The notes beneath the pieces were generated by a model, which was not told the origin of the DNA, did no database searches, and was given only the letters and a program-made list of their open reading frames with translations. Shown here piece by piece: positions 8,717 to 19,608 of a stretch of 64,000 bases of DNA. The stretch spans positions 310,001-374,000 of the forward strand of contig NZ_JAOAMV010000003.1 in NCBI RefSeq assembly GCF_025154015.1. The letters are read 5' to 3'. Source of the stretch: Tsuneonella litorea. GTDB taxonomy: Bacteria; Pseudomonadota; Alphaproteobacteria; Sphingomonadales; Sphingomonadaceae. Position 1 is the first letter of the stretch; every line of letters begins with the position of its first letter. Position numbers and translations under genes: made by a program.

Positions 8717-9616
8717 TCAGGCCGGATCGGCGCTCTCGGCCGGCCCCGGCTGCTCGATCGCCCGCCCCTCGCCATCGCGCAGGCGCCGAGGCTCGCGCAC
8801 CGCGGTCGTCTCGATCAGGTCGAGCGCGCGCTGCGCCCGCTCGTAACGGCGCGCATCGGCGAGCCACTTCTTGGCGTTGTCCGCCCCGGGCAGCTGCTCG
8901 ACTTCGCCGATTGCCTTGTCCACCCGCCCGCTCTCGAGGAACATCCGCGCCCGTTCGAGCCGGCGCGAGGGCTGCGGCGACGGCGTGGTTTCGCGCCGGA
9001 TCACGAACAGGCTCGCCAGCTCGTTACGCAGTCGTGCGAAAGTCGGCTGCTTGCTCGTCGCCTTGAGTTCAGGGGCGAGACCGTCGAGCCGCGCGAGCAG
9101 GACGTCGAGCGTGACGGGATCGCGGGCGAAGTCGATAACCGTCTGCACCGAATTGGGCTGCGCATCGCCGAAACGCAGGCGGAGCTGGTCGCCGAGATAG
9201 CCGAGCTCGGCTCCGCGTTCGATCGCGCGGCGCGTGGCAAAGGCGATCAGCAGCCCCTCGGCCCGCGCGGCGTTGCCGGCGGCGGCCTGTGCCTGGAGAT
9301 CGAGCCGGGCAATACGCTGCTCGGCGGCGGCGAGGCGCTGGTCCAGCCCGCCCTGGGTCTGCTCGACCCGTTCGACCGCGGCGGCGGCCTTGGCGGATTC
9401 GCTCGCGCTGGGGGTCGGGCTGGGTTCGGGCGCCGCGCTTTCGAGCGCGACCGGACCATTGTCGAAATCGATTTCCACGGGATCGCTCGTGGCGAAATAG
9501 CCGCGCCACGACAGGTAACCCACCAGCGAGGCGCCGAGCAGGAACGACGCGAGCACCGCAAACAGGACCGGTTTGACGGAAGGGCGGGCCCGCCCCGTGG
9601 ATGTGCTGTTTACCAT
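8717..9616 (-). CDS. HemX/mitofilin-like inner membrane protein
   Basis: Third gene of the hemC-hemD run; 299 aa. One N-terminal transmembrane helix (VLFAVLASFLLGASLVGYL) is followed by a low-complexity Ala/Pro/Ser linker and an acidic, Gln/Ala-rich coiled coil (about residues 70-120). A C-terminal helical domain follows. Such proteins commonly follow hemD in alphaproteobacteria and resemble the HemX/mitofilin group; the molecular role is not established. The ATG (MVNSTSTG) is chosen because the upstream frame is Arg/Gly-rich shadow sequence overlapping hemD. The stop is 44 bases short of hemD. Confidence 0.7.
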   Translation of the reverse strand: MVNSTSTGRARPSVKPVLFAVLASFLLGASLVGYLSWRGYFATSDPVEIDFDNGPVALESAAPEPSPTPSASESAKAAAAVERVEQTQGGLDQRLAAAEQRIARLDLQAQAAAGNAARAEGLLIAFATRRAIERGAELGYLGDQLRLRFGDAQPNSVQTVIDFARDPVTLDVLLARLDGLAPELKATSKQPTFARLRNELASLFVIRRETTPSPQPSRRLERARMFLESGRVDKAIGEVEQLPGADNAKKWLADARRYERAQRALDLIETTAVREPRRLRDGEGRAIEQPGPAESADPA

Positions 9617-9660
9617 TCGCTTCCCGTTGTCGGACCGGTGATCCCGGTGCCCCCGAGCGG

Positions 9661-10338
9661 TCAATGGCACATGTCGGCAGCCAAGGCCAGAAGGGCGGAA
9701 TCGGTGTTCTCCGGCGCGACGCGGACCGCGCGCCATCCCGGTCCGGCGGCAACCGCGATGCGCGCCCCGAGCGCGGCGACCGCGACCAGGTCACGTGCAA
9801 TGGCGAGGCGGTCGCACTCGCTTGCGAGATGCCGTGCGGCCTCAGCGGAATGGGCCAGCACCACCGCGCCGCCTCGCAGGATTCCCGCCGCGGCAGCGTC
9901 GAGCGGCAAGGGTACGGCCCGATAGACCACGCGTTCGACCAGCGCGACCCCCGCCGGGGGCGCAAGATCGACGTGGACCTCGCCCGCAAGGCGCAGCAGG
10001 GTCATCCCGGAAGCGGCCCCGGCGAGAAGCGACTGCAAGCCCCCTCGCCCGGTCCGCTCGACCGAAAAGCCCGCGTCCCGCGCGGCGGCGGCGGTCACAT
10101 CGCCGACCGCCCAGACGGGCAGCGGGCGAACCGCGTCAAGCGCGCCTCCGCCGTGGCGGAACACGTTCGCGCTGCCGACAAGAAGTGCGTCAGCCGTATC
10201 TGCGTCGGGTGGGTTCCAGGCCACCGGCTCGATCGCGAACAGCGGCGCGCCGGTCGCTTCGAGGCCGCGTTCGCGGGCGGCAGCCAGCGTTTGCGAACAG
10301 CCCGGCTCGGGCCGCAGGATGACCAGCGGGCGGCTCAT
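9661..10338 (-). CDS. hemD: Uroporphyrinogen-III synthase
   Basis: Predicted enzyme that cyclises hydroxymethylbilane, inverting ring D, to give uroporphyrinogen III for heme and cobalamin. Family sequence identity is generally low, so the call rests on length (225 aa), the N terminus RPLVILRPEPGCSQT and the two-lobed pattern of hydrophobic strands (ADALLVGSANVFR; AVVLAHSAEAARHL). Position is decisive: the start overlaps the hemC stop as ATGA. Confidence 0.9.
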   Translation of the reverse strand: MSRPLVILRPEPGCSQTLAAARERGLEATGAPLFAIEPVAWNPPDADTADALLVGSANVFRHGGGALDAVRPLPVWAVGDVTAAAARDAGFSVERTGRGGLQSLLAGAASGMTLLRLAGEVHVDLAPPAGVALVERVVYRAVPLPLDAAAAGILRGGAVVLAHSAEAARHLASECDRLAIARDLVAVAALGARIAVAAGPGWRAVRVAPENTDSALLALAADMCH

Positions 10339-11264
10339 TCGCTCCCGGCGAACAGCGCGGCGACACCCGGTGTCGCCCGCGCGAGAAGGTCGGCGGCGAG
10401 CCGGGCCGGTCCGCGCGCATCCCCTGGCGCGAAGGTCGCTGTCCCCTCCACCTTCTCGGCCCCGTCGGCGCTGTAGAGCGCGGCGGTCAGCGCGATACTG
10501 GGGTCTTCGCCGCGGGTGAGGGTCGCAACGGGAGAATGGCAGTTACCGCCCAGCGCGGCGAGCAGCGCGCGCTCGGCCTCAACCGCCGCGCGGCTGGGCT
10601 CGTGATCGAGTGCCGCAAGCAGGCCGCGCACGCGCTCGTCCTCGGCGCGGCATTCGATCCCGATCGCCCCCTGCGATGGCGCCGGGAGCCATTCGTCGAG
10701 TTCGAGCGGAGTGCCGACGCCGCTTTCCCCCAGCCGGTCGAGCCCGGCCGCGGCGAGCAGGGTGACGTCTGCATCCCCCGCCGCAAGCTTGGCGATCCGG
10801 GTGGCGACATTGCCGCGGAAGGGCACGATGGTCACGTCTGGCCGGCGATGGAGCATCTGCGCGGCCCGGCGCGGCGCGCTGGTCCCGACGCGGGCACCGC
10901 GCGGGATGCCCGCGATGCTCGACGCGCCGACCAGCACGTCGCGCACGTCCGCCCGCGGAAGCACCGCGGCGATGGCGAGAAAATCCGGCCGATGTGTCTC
11001 GACATCCTTGAGCGAGTGGACCGCGGCGTCGATCCGGCCCTCGTCGAGCCAGGCGTCGAGTTCCTTGGTCCACAGCGCCTTGCCGCCGATCTCGGCCAGC
11101 GGGCGGTCCTGTATGCGGTCGCCGCTGGCGACGACCGGGACCAGTTCGACGGCGGATTCCGCCCACCCGTGCGCCGCGCATAGCCGGTCGCGCGCCTCCC
11201 TGGCCTGCGCCATGGCAAGCGGCGAGCGGCGGGTTCCGAGGCGAAGTTTGGGCGTGTCGGTCAT
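10335..11264 (-). CDS. hemC: Porphobilinogen deaminase (hydroxymethylbilane synthase)
   Basis: Condenses four porphobilinogen molecules into hydroxymethylbilane. The 309-aa product begins with LRLGTRRSPLAMAQA, matching the family N terminus. It contains the KELDAWLDEGRIDAAVHSLK segment with the conserved SLKD. The cofactor-attachment Cys lies in ALGGNCHSPVA and anchors the dipyrromethane. The start ATG (MTDTPKLRLG) is preferred over a longer frame running across the divergent tsaD promoter. Only 46 bases separate it from tsaD, so the two genes share a very short divergent control region. Confidence 0.97.
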   Translation of the reverse strand: MTDTPKLRLGTRRSPLAMAQAREARDRLCAAHGWAESAVELVPVVASGDRIQDRPLAEIGGKALWTKELDAWLDEGRIDAAVHSLKDVETHRPDFLAIAAVLPRADVRDVLVGASSIAGIPRGARVGTSAPRRAAQMLHRRPDVTIVPFRGNVATRIAKLAAGDADVTLLAAAGLDRLGESGVGTPLELDEWLPAPSQGAIGIECRAEDERVRGLLAALDHEPSRAAVEAERALLAALGGNCHSPVATLTRGEDPSIALTAALYSADGAEKVEGTATFAPGDARGPARLAADLLARATPGVAALFAGSE

Positions 11265-11310
11265 CGGGCGGCGCTTGCCGTAGCCAAGCAAATCCCTAAG
11301 GGAAAGCGGG

Positions 11311-12348
11311 ATGGGCGTGGTCCTGGGCATTGAATCGAGTTGCGACGAAACCGCGGCCGCGCTGGTCGCGGACGACCGCACGATCCTGGCGCAGCGCATT
11401 GCCAGCCAGGACGAGGCGCACGCGCCCTACGGTGGCGTCGTTCCCGAGATCGCGGCCCGCGCCCACGCCGAGCGGCTGGCGCCGATGATCGCGGCCGTGC
11501 TCGACGATGCCGGCGTCGCGCTCGGCGATCTCGATGCCGTCGCGGCGACCGCCGGGCCAGGGCTGATCGGCGGGGTCATGGTCGGACTGGTCAGCGCCAA
11601 GGCGCTGGCGATGGCGGGCGAGGTGCCGCTGCTCGCGATCAACCACCTCGAGGGGCACGCGCTTTCGCCCCGGCTGGCCGATCCGGACCTGGCCTTTCCC
11701 TATGCGCTGCTGCTGGTGTCGGGCGGGCATTGCCAGGTCCTGCTGGTCGAGGGCGTGGGACGATACCGCCGGCTCGCGACGACGATCGACGACGCGCTGG
11801 GCGAAGCCTTCGACAAGACCGCCAAGATCCTGGGCCTGGGCTTTCCGGGCGGTCCCGCGGTCGAGAGGCTGGCACGGGAAGGCGACCGCGCCGCCGTCCC
11901 CCTCCCCCGCCCACTGCTCGGCAGCGCCGAGCCCCATTTCAGCTTCGCGGGCCTCAAGAGCGCGGTGCTGCGCGCACACGAGAGCGGCAGGTACGCGCCG
12001 GCCGACATCGCGGCGAGTTTCCAGCAGGCCGCGATCGATTGCATCGTCGACCGGCTGACGCGCGCGCTCGACGGGATCGCACCGGTGCGTTCGCTGGTCG
12101 TCGCGGGCGGCGTCGCCGCCAATGCTTCGGTCCGCGCATCGCTCGAGGGTTTCGCAGAGGCACGCGGGCTGGCCTTCTCGGCGCCGCCGCCCGCACTCTG
12201 CACCGACAACGCGGCGATGATCGCGTGGGCCGGTCACGAGCGGCTGGCGGCGGGGATGGAGGCCGACCCGCTCGACGTCTCCGCTCGTCCGCGCTGGCCG
12301 CTCGACCCCGCCGCTGAGCCCGTGCGCGGCGCGGGAGTTAAGGCATGA
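11311..12348 (+). CDS. tsaD: tRNA N6-threonylcarbamoyladenosine transferase TsaD
   Basis: Catalytic subunit that transfers the threonylcarbamoyl group to A37 of ANN-decoding tRNAs with TsaB and TsaE. The 345-aa protein has the ASKHA fold. [15 protein letters not shown] is the nucleotide loop and [12 protein letters not shown] carries the two metal-ligand histidines. [14 protein letters not shown] and [13 protein letters not shown] are further conserved blocks. A GGGAAAGCGGG sequence precedes the ATG. The stop overlaps the gpsA start as ATGA. Confidence 0.98.
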   Translation: MGVVLGIESSCDETAAALVADDRTILAQRIASQDEAHAPYGGVVPEIAARAHAERLAPMIAAVLDDAGVALGDLDAVAATAGPGLIGGVMVGLVSAKALAMAGEVPLLAINHLEGHALSPRLADPDLAFPYALLLVSGGHCQVLLVEGVGRYRRLATTIDDALGEAFDKTAKILGLGFPGGPAVERLAREGDRAAVPLPRPLLGSAEPHFSFAGLKSAVLRAHESGRYAPADIAASFQQAAIDCIVDRLTRALDGIAPVRSLVVAGGVAANASVRASLEGFAEARGLAFSAPPPALCTDNAAMIAWAGHERLAAGMEADPLDVSARPRWPLDPAAEPVRGAGVKA

Positions 12349-13328
12349 GGCTCGGTGTGCTGGGCGCGGGAGCGTGGGGTACCGCGCTCGCCCAGATGCT
12401 CGCATCTGACGGGCGCGAAGTCCTGCTGTGGGCGCGCGAGCCCGAACTGGTCGACGAGATCAACGCCGCGCGCACCAACAGCCTGTTCCTCCCTTCGGCC
12501 GCGCTGGCGCCCTCGATCCGCGCGACCGGCGAACTGGCGGAAATGGCACCGCTCGACGGGTTGCTGGTGGTGACGCCCGCCCAGCACATGGGGGCAGTGC
12601 TCGCGGCGATGCCCGCCCACCCGCGCGACCTCGTCCTCTGTTCCAAGGGGATAGAGGCCGGAACCGGGCGCTTGATGAACCACGTGGCGCGCGCGGCAGC
12701 ACCGGCCTCCGAAATCGCCGTGCTGTCCGGCCCGACGTTCGCGCACGAGGTCGCTCAGGGCCTGCCGACCGCGGTGACCCTCGCCTGCGGGGGCGGCGAA
12801 GCGCAGTGGGACCGGCTGTCCGCCGCCATCGCTCGCCCGGCCTTCCGGCCCTATTACTCGGACGACGTCACCGGCGCCGAGATCGGCGGGGCCGTCAAGA
12901 ATGTCCTCGCCATCGCCTGCGGCGTGGTCGATGGCCTCGGCCTGGGCCAGAATGCCCGCGCGGCGCTTATCGCGCGCGGCTATGCCGAGATGATGCGTTT
13001 CGGCGAGGCGCTGGGGGCCGAACGCGACACCCTCGCCGGGCTATGCGGCCTCGGCGATCTCGTACTGACGTGCACGTCGACCTCCAGCCGCAATTTCAGC
13101 CTCGGCAAGGCGCTGGGCGAAGGCGGCGACCCGGAAGCTCTCATGGCCGATCGGCGCACGGTGGCCGAGGGCGCGCATACCGCGCCGGTGCTGACCGAAC
13201 TCGCTGCCCGGCACGGCATCGCGATGCCGATCGTGACCGCCGTCTATCGCCTGCTGCACGGCGCACCCGCGCGCGAAATCGTCGCCGAACTGCTCGCCCG
13301 CCCCCTCGCCTCGGAAACCGACGCGTGA
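12345..13328 (+). CDS. gpsA: Glycerol-3-phosphate dehydrogenase [NAD(P)+]
   Basis: Reduces dihydroxyacetone phosphate to sn-glycerol-3-phosphate for phospholipid synthesis. The Rossmann motif [16 protein letters not shown] is at the N terminus. [18 protein letters not shown] and [20 protein letters not shown] are conserved, the latter with the catalytic Lys. The length, 327 aa, is usual. The start overlaps tsaD by four bases and the stop overlaps the next GTG start, so tsaD-gpsA-flippase look coupled. Confidence 0.97.
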   Translation: MRLGVLGAGAWGTALAQMLASDGREVLLWAREPELVDEINAARTNSLFLPSAALAPSIRATGELAEMAPLDGLLVVTPAQHMGAVLAAMPAHPRDLVLCSKGIEAGTGRLMNHVARAAAPASEIAVLSGPTFAHEVAQGLPTAVTLACGGGEAQWDRLSAAIARPAFRPYYSDDVTGAEIGGAVKNVLAIACGVVDGLGLGQNARAALIARGYAEMMRFGEALGAERDTLAGLCGLGDLVLTCTSTSSRNFSLGKALGEGGDPEALMADRRTVAEGAHTAPVLTELAARHGIAMPIVTAVYRLLHGAPAREIVAELLARPLASETDA

Positions 13329-14854
13329 ACACGGCAGCGCCGCGGTCGGATCAGGGCGACATCGCCGCCCTCGCCAAGGGCGGCCGCACCAACTTCTTCG
13401 GTTTTCTCATCCGCCTGGCGGGGATGCTTCCCTTCCTGTTCATCGCCGGGCGCCTCTACGGCGCGGCGGCGCTGGGTCGCTACGCTTCGGCGCTGGTCGT
13501 GGTCGAGATCATCGGTCTGGTCTGTTCGATGGGAGAGAAGCGCGGCCTCGCCCAGCGCCTGAGCGACGCGCCCGACACCCACCCCGCCAATGTCGTGTTC
13601 GACGGCATGATCGTTGCCGCTCTCGCCGGGCTGGCGGCGGGGGCGTTCTTCTGGCTCGTGCCCGCGCCGTTGTTCCCGAGCGGGCAGTATTCGGAACTCG
13701 ACCTTCTGATCGTGCTCGCGATCCCGGGCTACGCGCTGACCGAAATCGTCCTGGCGGCGCAGGCCTATCGCTTCGACATCGGGACGACGGTGCGCGCGCG
13801 GTCGATCGTGCTTCCCTGGACGCTCTCGATATCGGCGGGGGCATTCTATTTCATCATTCCCGAATCGGGCCTGTCCATGGCCTATCTCGCCTCGATCTAC
13901 GCGGGGTTGGCGACGGGACTGTGGTCGTTCCTCAGGACCTACGGACTGCCACGGCACTGGCGCCCCGACCTCAGGACCATGAGCCGGCTGACCGTGCGCG
14001 CCATGCCGTTGGCGACGGCCGACGCCATCGAATGGGGGACCCGGCGGCTCGACATTTTCATCCTCGGCCTGTTCGCCGTGCCGAGCGCGGTGGGCGTGTA
14101 TTACGTCGCGCAGCAGGTCGCCTCGCTGCCGCAGAAGCTCAAGACCAGCTTCGAACCCATCCTGGGACCGGTGATCACGCGCAACCTGAAGGAAAGGAAC
14201 TATCCCGCGATCGCCAGGCAGGTCTGCCAGGTGGGCTTCTGGATTGTCGCCGCGCAAGCCGGCATCGCCCTCGCGCTCGGCATCCCGGGCGAAGGCGTGA
14301 TGGGGCTCGTCGGCCCGAACTTCGTCGGCGGCACCGGTGCGCTTGCGTTCCTGCTCGCGGCCGAGGTCGTCGCCGCGACCGCGGTCGTGTCCGAAGCGGC
14401 GCTGATCTATGTCGCACGGGTCAGGAACCTCGTCATCTCGGTCGCCACGATCGCCCTCCAGGGCGCGCTGACCGTCGCGGCCATGGTTGCAATCGAGCGG
14501 GTGGGCCTGGGCGAGAACTACAAGGCCGCCGGCGCGGCCGCAGCCCTGATGCTGGCGCTCGGCACCGCCTCGATCGTCAAGTCGCGCCTGCTTGCGCGGA
14601 TACTCGGCGAACGGATCAATAACTGGCGCTGGGCGCTGGTCTGGGCTGCCGCGCCCGCGATCATCGTCGGCTGGGTCGCCGTTCAGCTGCCCGAATGGGC
14701 CGAACTCGCCTTCGGCATTCCGGCGATCCTCCTCGCCTATGGCGCGGTGATCTGGCGCTACGGGTTCGGCCCGGAAGACCGCGTACTGTTCCGCCGCAAT
14801 CTCGAACAGCCGAACGAACCCATGGCGACCCCGAAACCCGAGGAACTCCGCTGA
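13325..14854 (+). CDS. Polysaccharide biosynthesis flippase-like membrane protein
   Basis: Integral membrane protein of 509 aa with about 12-14 hydrophobic helices, typical of the Wzx/MurJ/MATE-type polysaccharide exporters. The first helix is FFGFLIRLAGMLPFLFIAGR, and the segment IEWGTRRLDIFILGLFA resembles the central repeat of such flippases. It starts at a GTG that overlaps the gpsA TGA (GTGA). The transported lipid-linked glycan is unknown; no glycosyltransferases are adjacent. A short, acidic and Pro-rich C-terminal tail follows the last helix. Confidence 0.8.
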   Translation: MNTAAPRSDQGDIAALAKGGRTNFFGFLIRLAGMLPFLFIAGRLYGAAALGRYASALVVVEIIGLVCSMGEKRGLAQRLSDAPDTHPANVVFDGMIVAALAGLAAGAFFWLVPAPLFPSGQYSELDLLIVLAIPGYALTEIVLAAQAYRFDIGTTVRARSIVLPWTLSISAGAFYFIIPESGLSMAYLASIYAGLATGLWSFLRTYGLPRHWRPDLRTMSRLTVRAMPLATADAIEWGTRRLDIFILGLFAVPSAVGVYYVAQQVASLPQKLKTSFEPILGPVITRNLKERNYPAIARQVCQVGFWIVAAQAGIALALGIPGEGVMGLVGPNFVGGTGALAFLLAAEVVAATAVVSEAALIYVARVRNLVISVATIALQGALTVAAMVAIERVGLGENYKAAGAAAALMLALGTASIVKSRLLARILGERINNWRWALVWAAAPAIIVGWVAVQLPEWAELAFGIPAILLAYGAVIWRYGFGPEDRVLFRRNLEQPNEPMATPKPEELR

Positions 14855-15384
14855 TGAACGCATTCGTTTCCGCCAACTGGCCGCTGATCGTGGTCGGCGC
14901 GCTCATCGCGCTCGTCGTGCTGTGGTGGATCGTCATGGCGACGCGCCGCACCCGGGTCGCGGTCGATCGCCGCGACACGCTCGACGAAGGTGCCGCCCGG
15001 GCTGCGCGCAACCAGGCCCTGATCGACGCGCCGCCGGCCGCGACCTCGTCCGCCACCCCGCTGCCGCCCGCGACGCCCGATGCGATCGGCGGCGTCGGCG
15101 TAGCGGTGTCGGCCGCAGCGGAAGAGACGCAGATCGCCTCTGCCGGCGGCGACGACCTGACCCGGATCAAGGGCCTGGGGCCGAAGCTTGCGGCCACTCT
15201 GGGCGAACTGGGCGTGACACGCTTTGCCGAGATTGCGGCCTGGAGCGAGGCGGATATCGACCGAATCGATTCCCGGCTCGGCCGCTTCCAGGGACGCATC
15301 CGGCGCGATTCGTGGGTCGAACAGGCGAAGCTGCTCGCTGCGGGCGATCTCGAAGCGTTCGAGCGGCGCTTCGGAGCACGATAG
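14854..15384 (+). CDS. Membrane-anchored helix-hairpin-helix protein
   Basis: A 176-aa protein with one N-terminal transmembrane helix (WPLIVVGALIALVVLWWIVM) and a Pro/Ala linker. The C-terminal helix-hairpin-helix domain is DDLTRIKGLGPKLAATLGEL, continued by GVTRFAEIAAWSEADIDRI. This domain resembles the C-terminal HHH found fused to some alphaproteobacterial NuoE subunits and DUF4332-type proteins. The start overlaps the preceding stop by one base (TGATG). Function is unknown; nucleic acid or protein binding is possible. Confidence 0.75.
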   Translation: MNAFVSANWPLIVVGALIALVVLWWIVMATRRTRVAVDRRDTLDEGAARAARNQALIDAPPAATSSATPLPPATPDAIGGVGVAVSAAAEETQIASAGGDDLTRIKGLGPKLAATLGELGVTRFAEIAAWSEADIDRIDSRLGRFQGRIRRDSWVEQAKLLAAGDLEAFERRFGAR

Positions 15385-15449
15385 CGGAACCTTTCACGCT
15401 AGCAAAAGTTAATCCCGGTCGCGTTCCGTGCCACCCGGAGATTTATCCC

Positions 15450-15806
15450 ATGTCCCAGTGCGTTCTTGTTGCCGAAGACGAGCTGATCATCGGTTTCGAC
15501 CTGTGCGATACGGTCGAGGAAGCGGGTTTCGAGGTCGAGGGGCCATACGACACGGCGCAATCGGCCAGCGAAGCGGTCGACCGGCGCAAGCCCGATCTCG
15601 CGATCCTCGACATCAAGCTCGACGATGGCGAAGTCTACCCGCTGGCGGAAAAGCTGATCGCGGCGAATGTCCCGGTCATCTTCCATTCGGGCAACGTCGG
15701 TCCGGACGAAGTGTCGGAGCGCTTCCCCCGCGCCCGGGCGCTCGCAAAGCCCTGCCCGCCCGATCGCATCATCGCCACCATGCAGGAAGCACTCGCGGCG
15801 GCCTGA
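15450..15806 (+). CDS. Single-domain response regulator
   Basis: CheY-like receiver of 118 aa with no output domain. The acidic pocket is at E9-D10 (VAEDELI), the phosphoacceptor Asp at about 54 ([12 protein letters not shown]), the switch Ser at about 80 (IFHSGN) and the conserved Lys at about 100 (LAKPC). A CGGAG sequence lies about 9 bases upstream of the ATG. No histidine kinase is adjacent, so the partner must be encoded elsewhere. Similar stand-alone receivers in sphingomonads often pair with HWE/HisKA2 kinases; that is inference. Confidence 0.88.
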   Translation: MSQCVLVAEDELIIGFDLCDTVEEAGFEVEGPYDTAQSASEAVDRRKPDLAILDIKLDDGEVYPLAEKLIAANVPVIFHSGNVGPDEVSERFPRARALAKPCPPDRIIATMQEALAAA

Positions 15807-15865
15807 CCGGGCGGCACCTATCGCCGGGCTTGCGCCGCACGCGCAGCCCTGCGAAGGCAGCACGC

Positions 15866-17041
<1,176 letters not shown>

Positions 17042-17100
17042 GGGACCGGCGCCGCCCGCGCGGGGTTGGTTTCACAAGCAACCGGCCATAGGGAGAGGCC

Positions 17101-17742
17101 ATGCGGCTCCACGCCTACTTTCGCAGTTCGACCAGCTACCGGCTGCGCATCGCGCTCAACCTGAAGGGACTCGACTACGCGATCGAGCCGGTCAACCTGC
17201 TCAAGTCCGAGCAGCGCGGCGCGGCATACCGGGCGCGAAACCCCTTCGCCGGGGTGCCGATGCTGGAGGCCGCTGGCCGCGACCGCGCCCAGTCGCTTGC
17301 AATCCTCGAATGGCTCGACGAGGCCTATCCCGACCGGCCCTTGCTGCCGGCGGACACCGAGGACCGCTTCACGGTGCGCGAACTCGCCTACGGCATCGCC
17401 AGCGAGATCCACGCGGTGAACAACCTGCCGGTACTGAAGTACCTGAAGGACCCGCTCGGCCACTCGCAGGACGAGATCGACACCTGGTACCGTCACTGGC
17501 TCGCCAAGACCTTCGTGCCCGTCGAGCAGCGGCTCGCCCAGCTGGGGATCGGCGATTTCCTGTTCGATGCGCCGGGCCTGTTCGAAGTCGTGCTGGTCCC
17601 GCAGATGTACAACGCGCACCGGTTCGATTTCGATTTTTCCGCCTTTCCCCGCATGACCGCAATCGAGCGCGCGTGCCTGGCCCTCCCCGCCTTCGAGCGC
17701 GCGCACCCCGACAACCAGCCCGATACCCCCGAAGGGAGCTGA
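17101..17742 (+). CDS. maiA: Maleylacetoacetate isomerase (zeta-class GST)
   Basis: Glutathione-dependent cis-trans isomerase, 213 aa. The N-terminal thioredoxin fold shows YFRSSTSYRLRIALNLKG, the zeta-class motif with the active Ser/Ser. NPFAGVPMLE and QSLAILEWLDE bind glutathione. An excellent ribosome site GGGAGAGG precedes the ATG. With the next gene it forms the last two steps of homogentisate- or gentisate-type ring cleavage, giving fumarate plus acetoacetate or pyruvate. No ring-cleavage dioxygenase lies in this window. Confidence 0.92.
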   Translation: MRLHAYFRSSTSYRLRIALNLKGLDYAIEPVNLLKSEQRGAAYRARNPFAGVPMLEAAGRDRAQSLAILEWLDEAYPDRPLLPADTEDRFTVRELAYGIASEIHAVNNLPVLKYLKDPLGHSQDEIDTWYRHWLAKTFVPVEQRLAQLGIGDFLFDAPGLFEVVLVPQMYNAHRFDFDFSAFPRMTAIERACLALPAFERAHPDNQPDTPEGS

Positions 17743-17749
17743 TCCACCC

Positions 17750-18757
17750 ATGAAACTCGCCAGCCTGAAGCACGGCCGCGACGGCAAGCTCGTCGTCGTC
17801 TCCAAGGACCTCACGCGCTACTGCGCGGCGGACAACATCGCGCCCACGATGCAGGCCGCGCTGGACGATTGGGAGCGCGTCGCGCCCTACCTCGAGGCGC
17901 TCTACCGCGATGTCGAGCACCAGGCCGTCCCCTGCCAGCGATTTCACGAACACGACGCGGCCTCGCCGCTACCGCGCGCCTATCAGTGGGCAGATGGCAG
18001 CGCCTACATCAACCATGTCGAGCTCGTACGGAAGGCGCGCGGTGCCGAGGTGCCCGAAAGCTTCTACCACGATCCGCTGATGTACCAGGGCGGCAGCGAC
18101 GGATTCCTCGCGCCGCGCGACCCGATCCCGCTAAAGGACACCGCCTGGGGCTGCGACATGGAAGGCGAAATCGCCTGCATCGTCGACGACGTGCCCATGG
18201 GCGTCTCGAGCGAGGAGGCGGCGGGCCACATCAAGCTGCTGATGCTGGTCAACGACGTGTCCTTGCGCGGCCTGATTCCCGACGAGCTCGCCAAGGGTTT
18301 CGGGTTCTTCCAGTCCAAGCCAGCGAGCGCGTTCTCCCCCGTCGCGGTAACGCCTGACGAGTTGGGCGAAGCCTGGTCGAACAGCCTGATCCACCTGCCG
18401 CTGATGGTCGATTACAACGGCGAGCCGTTTGGCCGCGCGAACGCCGCGCAGGAGGCGACCTTCACCCTGGCCGACCTCGTCGCGCACGCGACGAAGACGC
18501 GCAACCTATGCGCCGGAACGATCATCGGCTCGGGCACGGTCAGCAACAAGGGCGAAGACGGCGGTGCGGGCAAGCCGGTCAGCGAAGGCGGGGCAGGGTA
18601 TTCGTGCATCGCCGAAATCCGCATGATCGAGACGATCGCCGACGGTGCGCCGAAAACGCGCTTCATGCAGCCCGGCGACACCGTCTCGATCGAAATGCGC
18701 GACGCGGCTGGCCATACGGTGTTCGGCAAGATCGAACAGGAAGTGGTCGCCGCCTGA
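17750..18757 (+). CDS. Fumarylacetoacetate hydrolase family protein
   Basis: A 335-aa FAH-domain hydrolase, probably cleaving fumarylacetoacetate or fumarylpyruvate to fumarate and an organic acid. The metal-binding acidic residues are in CDMEGEIACIVDDV, and the FAH core is in GTIIGSGTVSNKGEDGG and YSCIAEIRMIETI. YQGGSDGFLAPRDPIPL is characteristic of the FAH-like hydrolase subgroup that pairs with MaiA. It starts 7 bases after maiA behind a GAAGGGAG ribosome site. I am sure of the family, less of the exact substrate. Confidence 0.88.
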   Translation: MKLASLKHGRDGKLVVVSKDLTRYCAADNIAPTMQAALDDWERVAPYLEALYRDVEHQAVPCQRFHEHDAASPLPRAYQWADGSAYINHVELVRKARGAEVPESFYHDPLMYQGGSDGFLAPRDPIPLKDTAWGCDMEGEIACIVDDVPMGVSSEEAAGHIKLLMLVNDVSLRGLIPDELAKGFGFFQSKPASAFSPVAVTPDELGEAWSNSLIHLPLMVDYNGEPFGRANAAQEATFTLADLVAHATKTRNLCAGTIIGSGTVSNKGEDGGAGKPVSEGGAGYSCIAEIRMIETIADGAPKTRFMQPGDTVSIEMRDAAGHTVFGKIEQEVVAA

Positions 18758-18787
18758 GCGGTCACGCCGGCGCTTGCATCGCCGCCT

Positions 18788-18804
18788 TTTCGAACACATG
18801 GTAT
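18788..18804 (+). promoter_or_regulatory. 17-nt shared upstream element, copy 1
   Basis: Copy of the pattern TTTCS-N5-WKGGTAT (here TTTCG, AACAC, ATGGTAT), 25 bases before the SDR start codon. The TGGTATCTC end resembles an extended -10 box. The stretch before it (GCCGCCTTT) is shared with the copy at 19609. Its function is inferred only from recurrence. Confidence 0.45.
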
Positions 18805-18829
18805 CTCTCACGCACAGGGAGATACAGCC

Positions 18830-19597
18830 ATGACCGATCCGTTCGACCTTTCCGGCAAGACTGCCGTCATCACCGGCTCGTCGAAGGGTATCGGGCGGGC
18901 GATAGCCGAACATCTCGCCCGGCGCGGCGCGAAAGTCGTCATTTCCAGCCGCAAGCAGGATGCCTGCGAGGAGGTCGCGCGGGCGATCAACGACGAATGC
19001 GGCGACGGATCGGCGGTGGCGATCGCGGCGAGCATTTCGTCCAAGGACGCGCTCAGGCAGCTCGTGGACCGGACGCACGATGCGTTCGGCCCGATCGACA
19101 TCCTGGTCTGCAACGCCGCCTCCAACCCTCATTACGGCTCGCTCGACACGATCGAGGACGGGATGTTCGAGAAGACGCTGGCGAACAACGTGCTCTCCAA
19201 CCACTGGCTGATCCAGATGGTGCTGCCCGATATGCGCGCGAAGCGCGACGGCGCGATCGTCGTCGTCAGCTCGATCGGGGGGCTGCGCGGGTCGACCGTG
19301 CTCGGCGCGTACACGATCTCGAAGGCCGCCGACATCCAGCTGGTGCGCAACTACGCGGTGGAGAACGGCAAGCACGGCATCCGCGTCAACGGCATCGCGC
19401 CGGGCCTTGTGAAGACCGATTTCGCACGCGCGCTCTACGAGAATCCCGAGGCCGAAAAGGCCGCCATCGCGCGCACGCCCATGGGCCGCCTGGGCGAGCC
19501 CGACGATATCGCCGGGCTGGCGGTCTTTCTGTCGAGTCCGGCGGCCAGCTGGATGACCGGCCAGACCGTGGTGGTCGACGGAGGCACCACGGTCTGA
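18830..19597 (+). CDS. SDR family oxidoreductase
   Basis: NAD(P)-dependent short-chain dehydrogenase of 255 aa. The dinucleotide motif is TGSSKGIGRAIAEHLARRG, the structural motif is CNAASNP (NAA variant of NNAG), and the catalytic Ser and YxxxK are in VVSSIGGLRG and AYTISKAAD. PGLVKTDFARALYENPEAEK and GQTVVVDGGTT follow the classical SDR pattern. A GGGAG lies 9 bases before the ATG. Placement before acyl-CoA dehydrogenases suggests a 3-hydroxyacyl-CoA or alcohol substrate in the same degradation route. Confidence 0.9.
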   Translation: MTDPFDLSGKTAVITGSSKGIGRAIAEHLARRGAKVVISSRKQDACEEVARAINDECGDGSAVAIAASISSKDALRQLVDRTHDAFGPIDILVCNAASNPHYGSLDTIEDGMFEKTLANNVLSNHWLIQMVLPDMRAKRDGAIVVVSSIGGLRGSTVLGAYTISKAADIQLVRNYAVENGKHGIRVNGIAPGLVKTDFARALYENPEAEKAAIARTPMGRLGEPDDIAGLAVFLSSPAASWMTGQTVVVDGGTTV

Positions 19598-19608
19598 GTC
19601 TTGCCGCC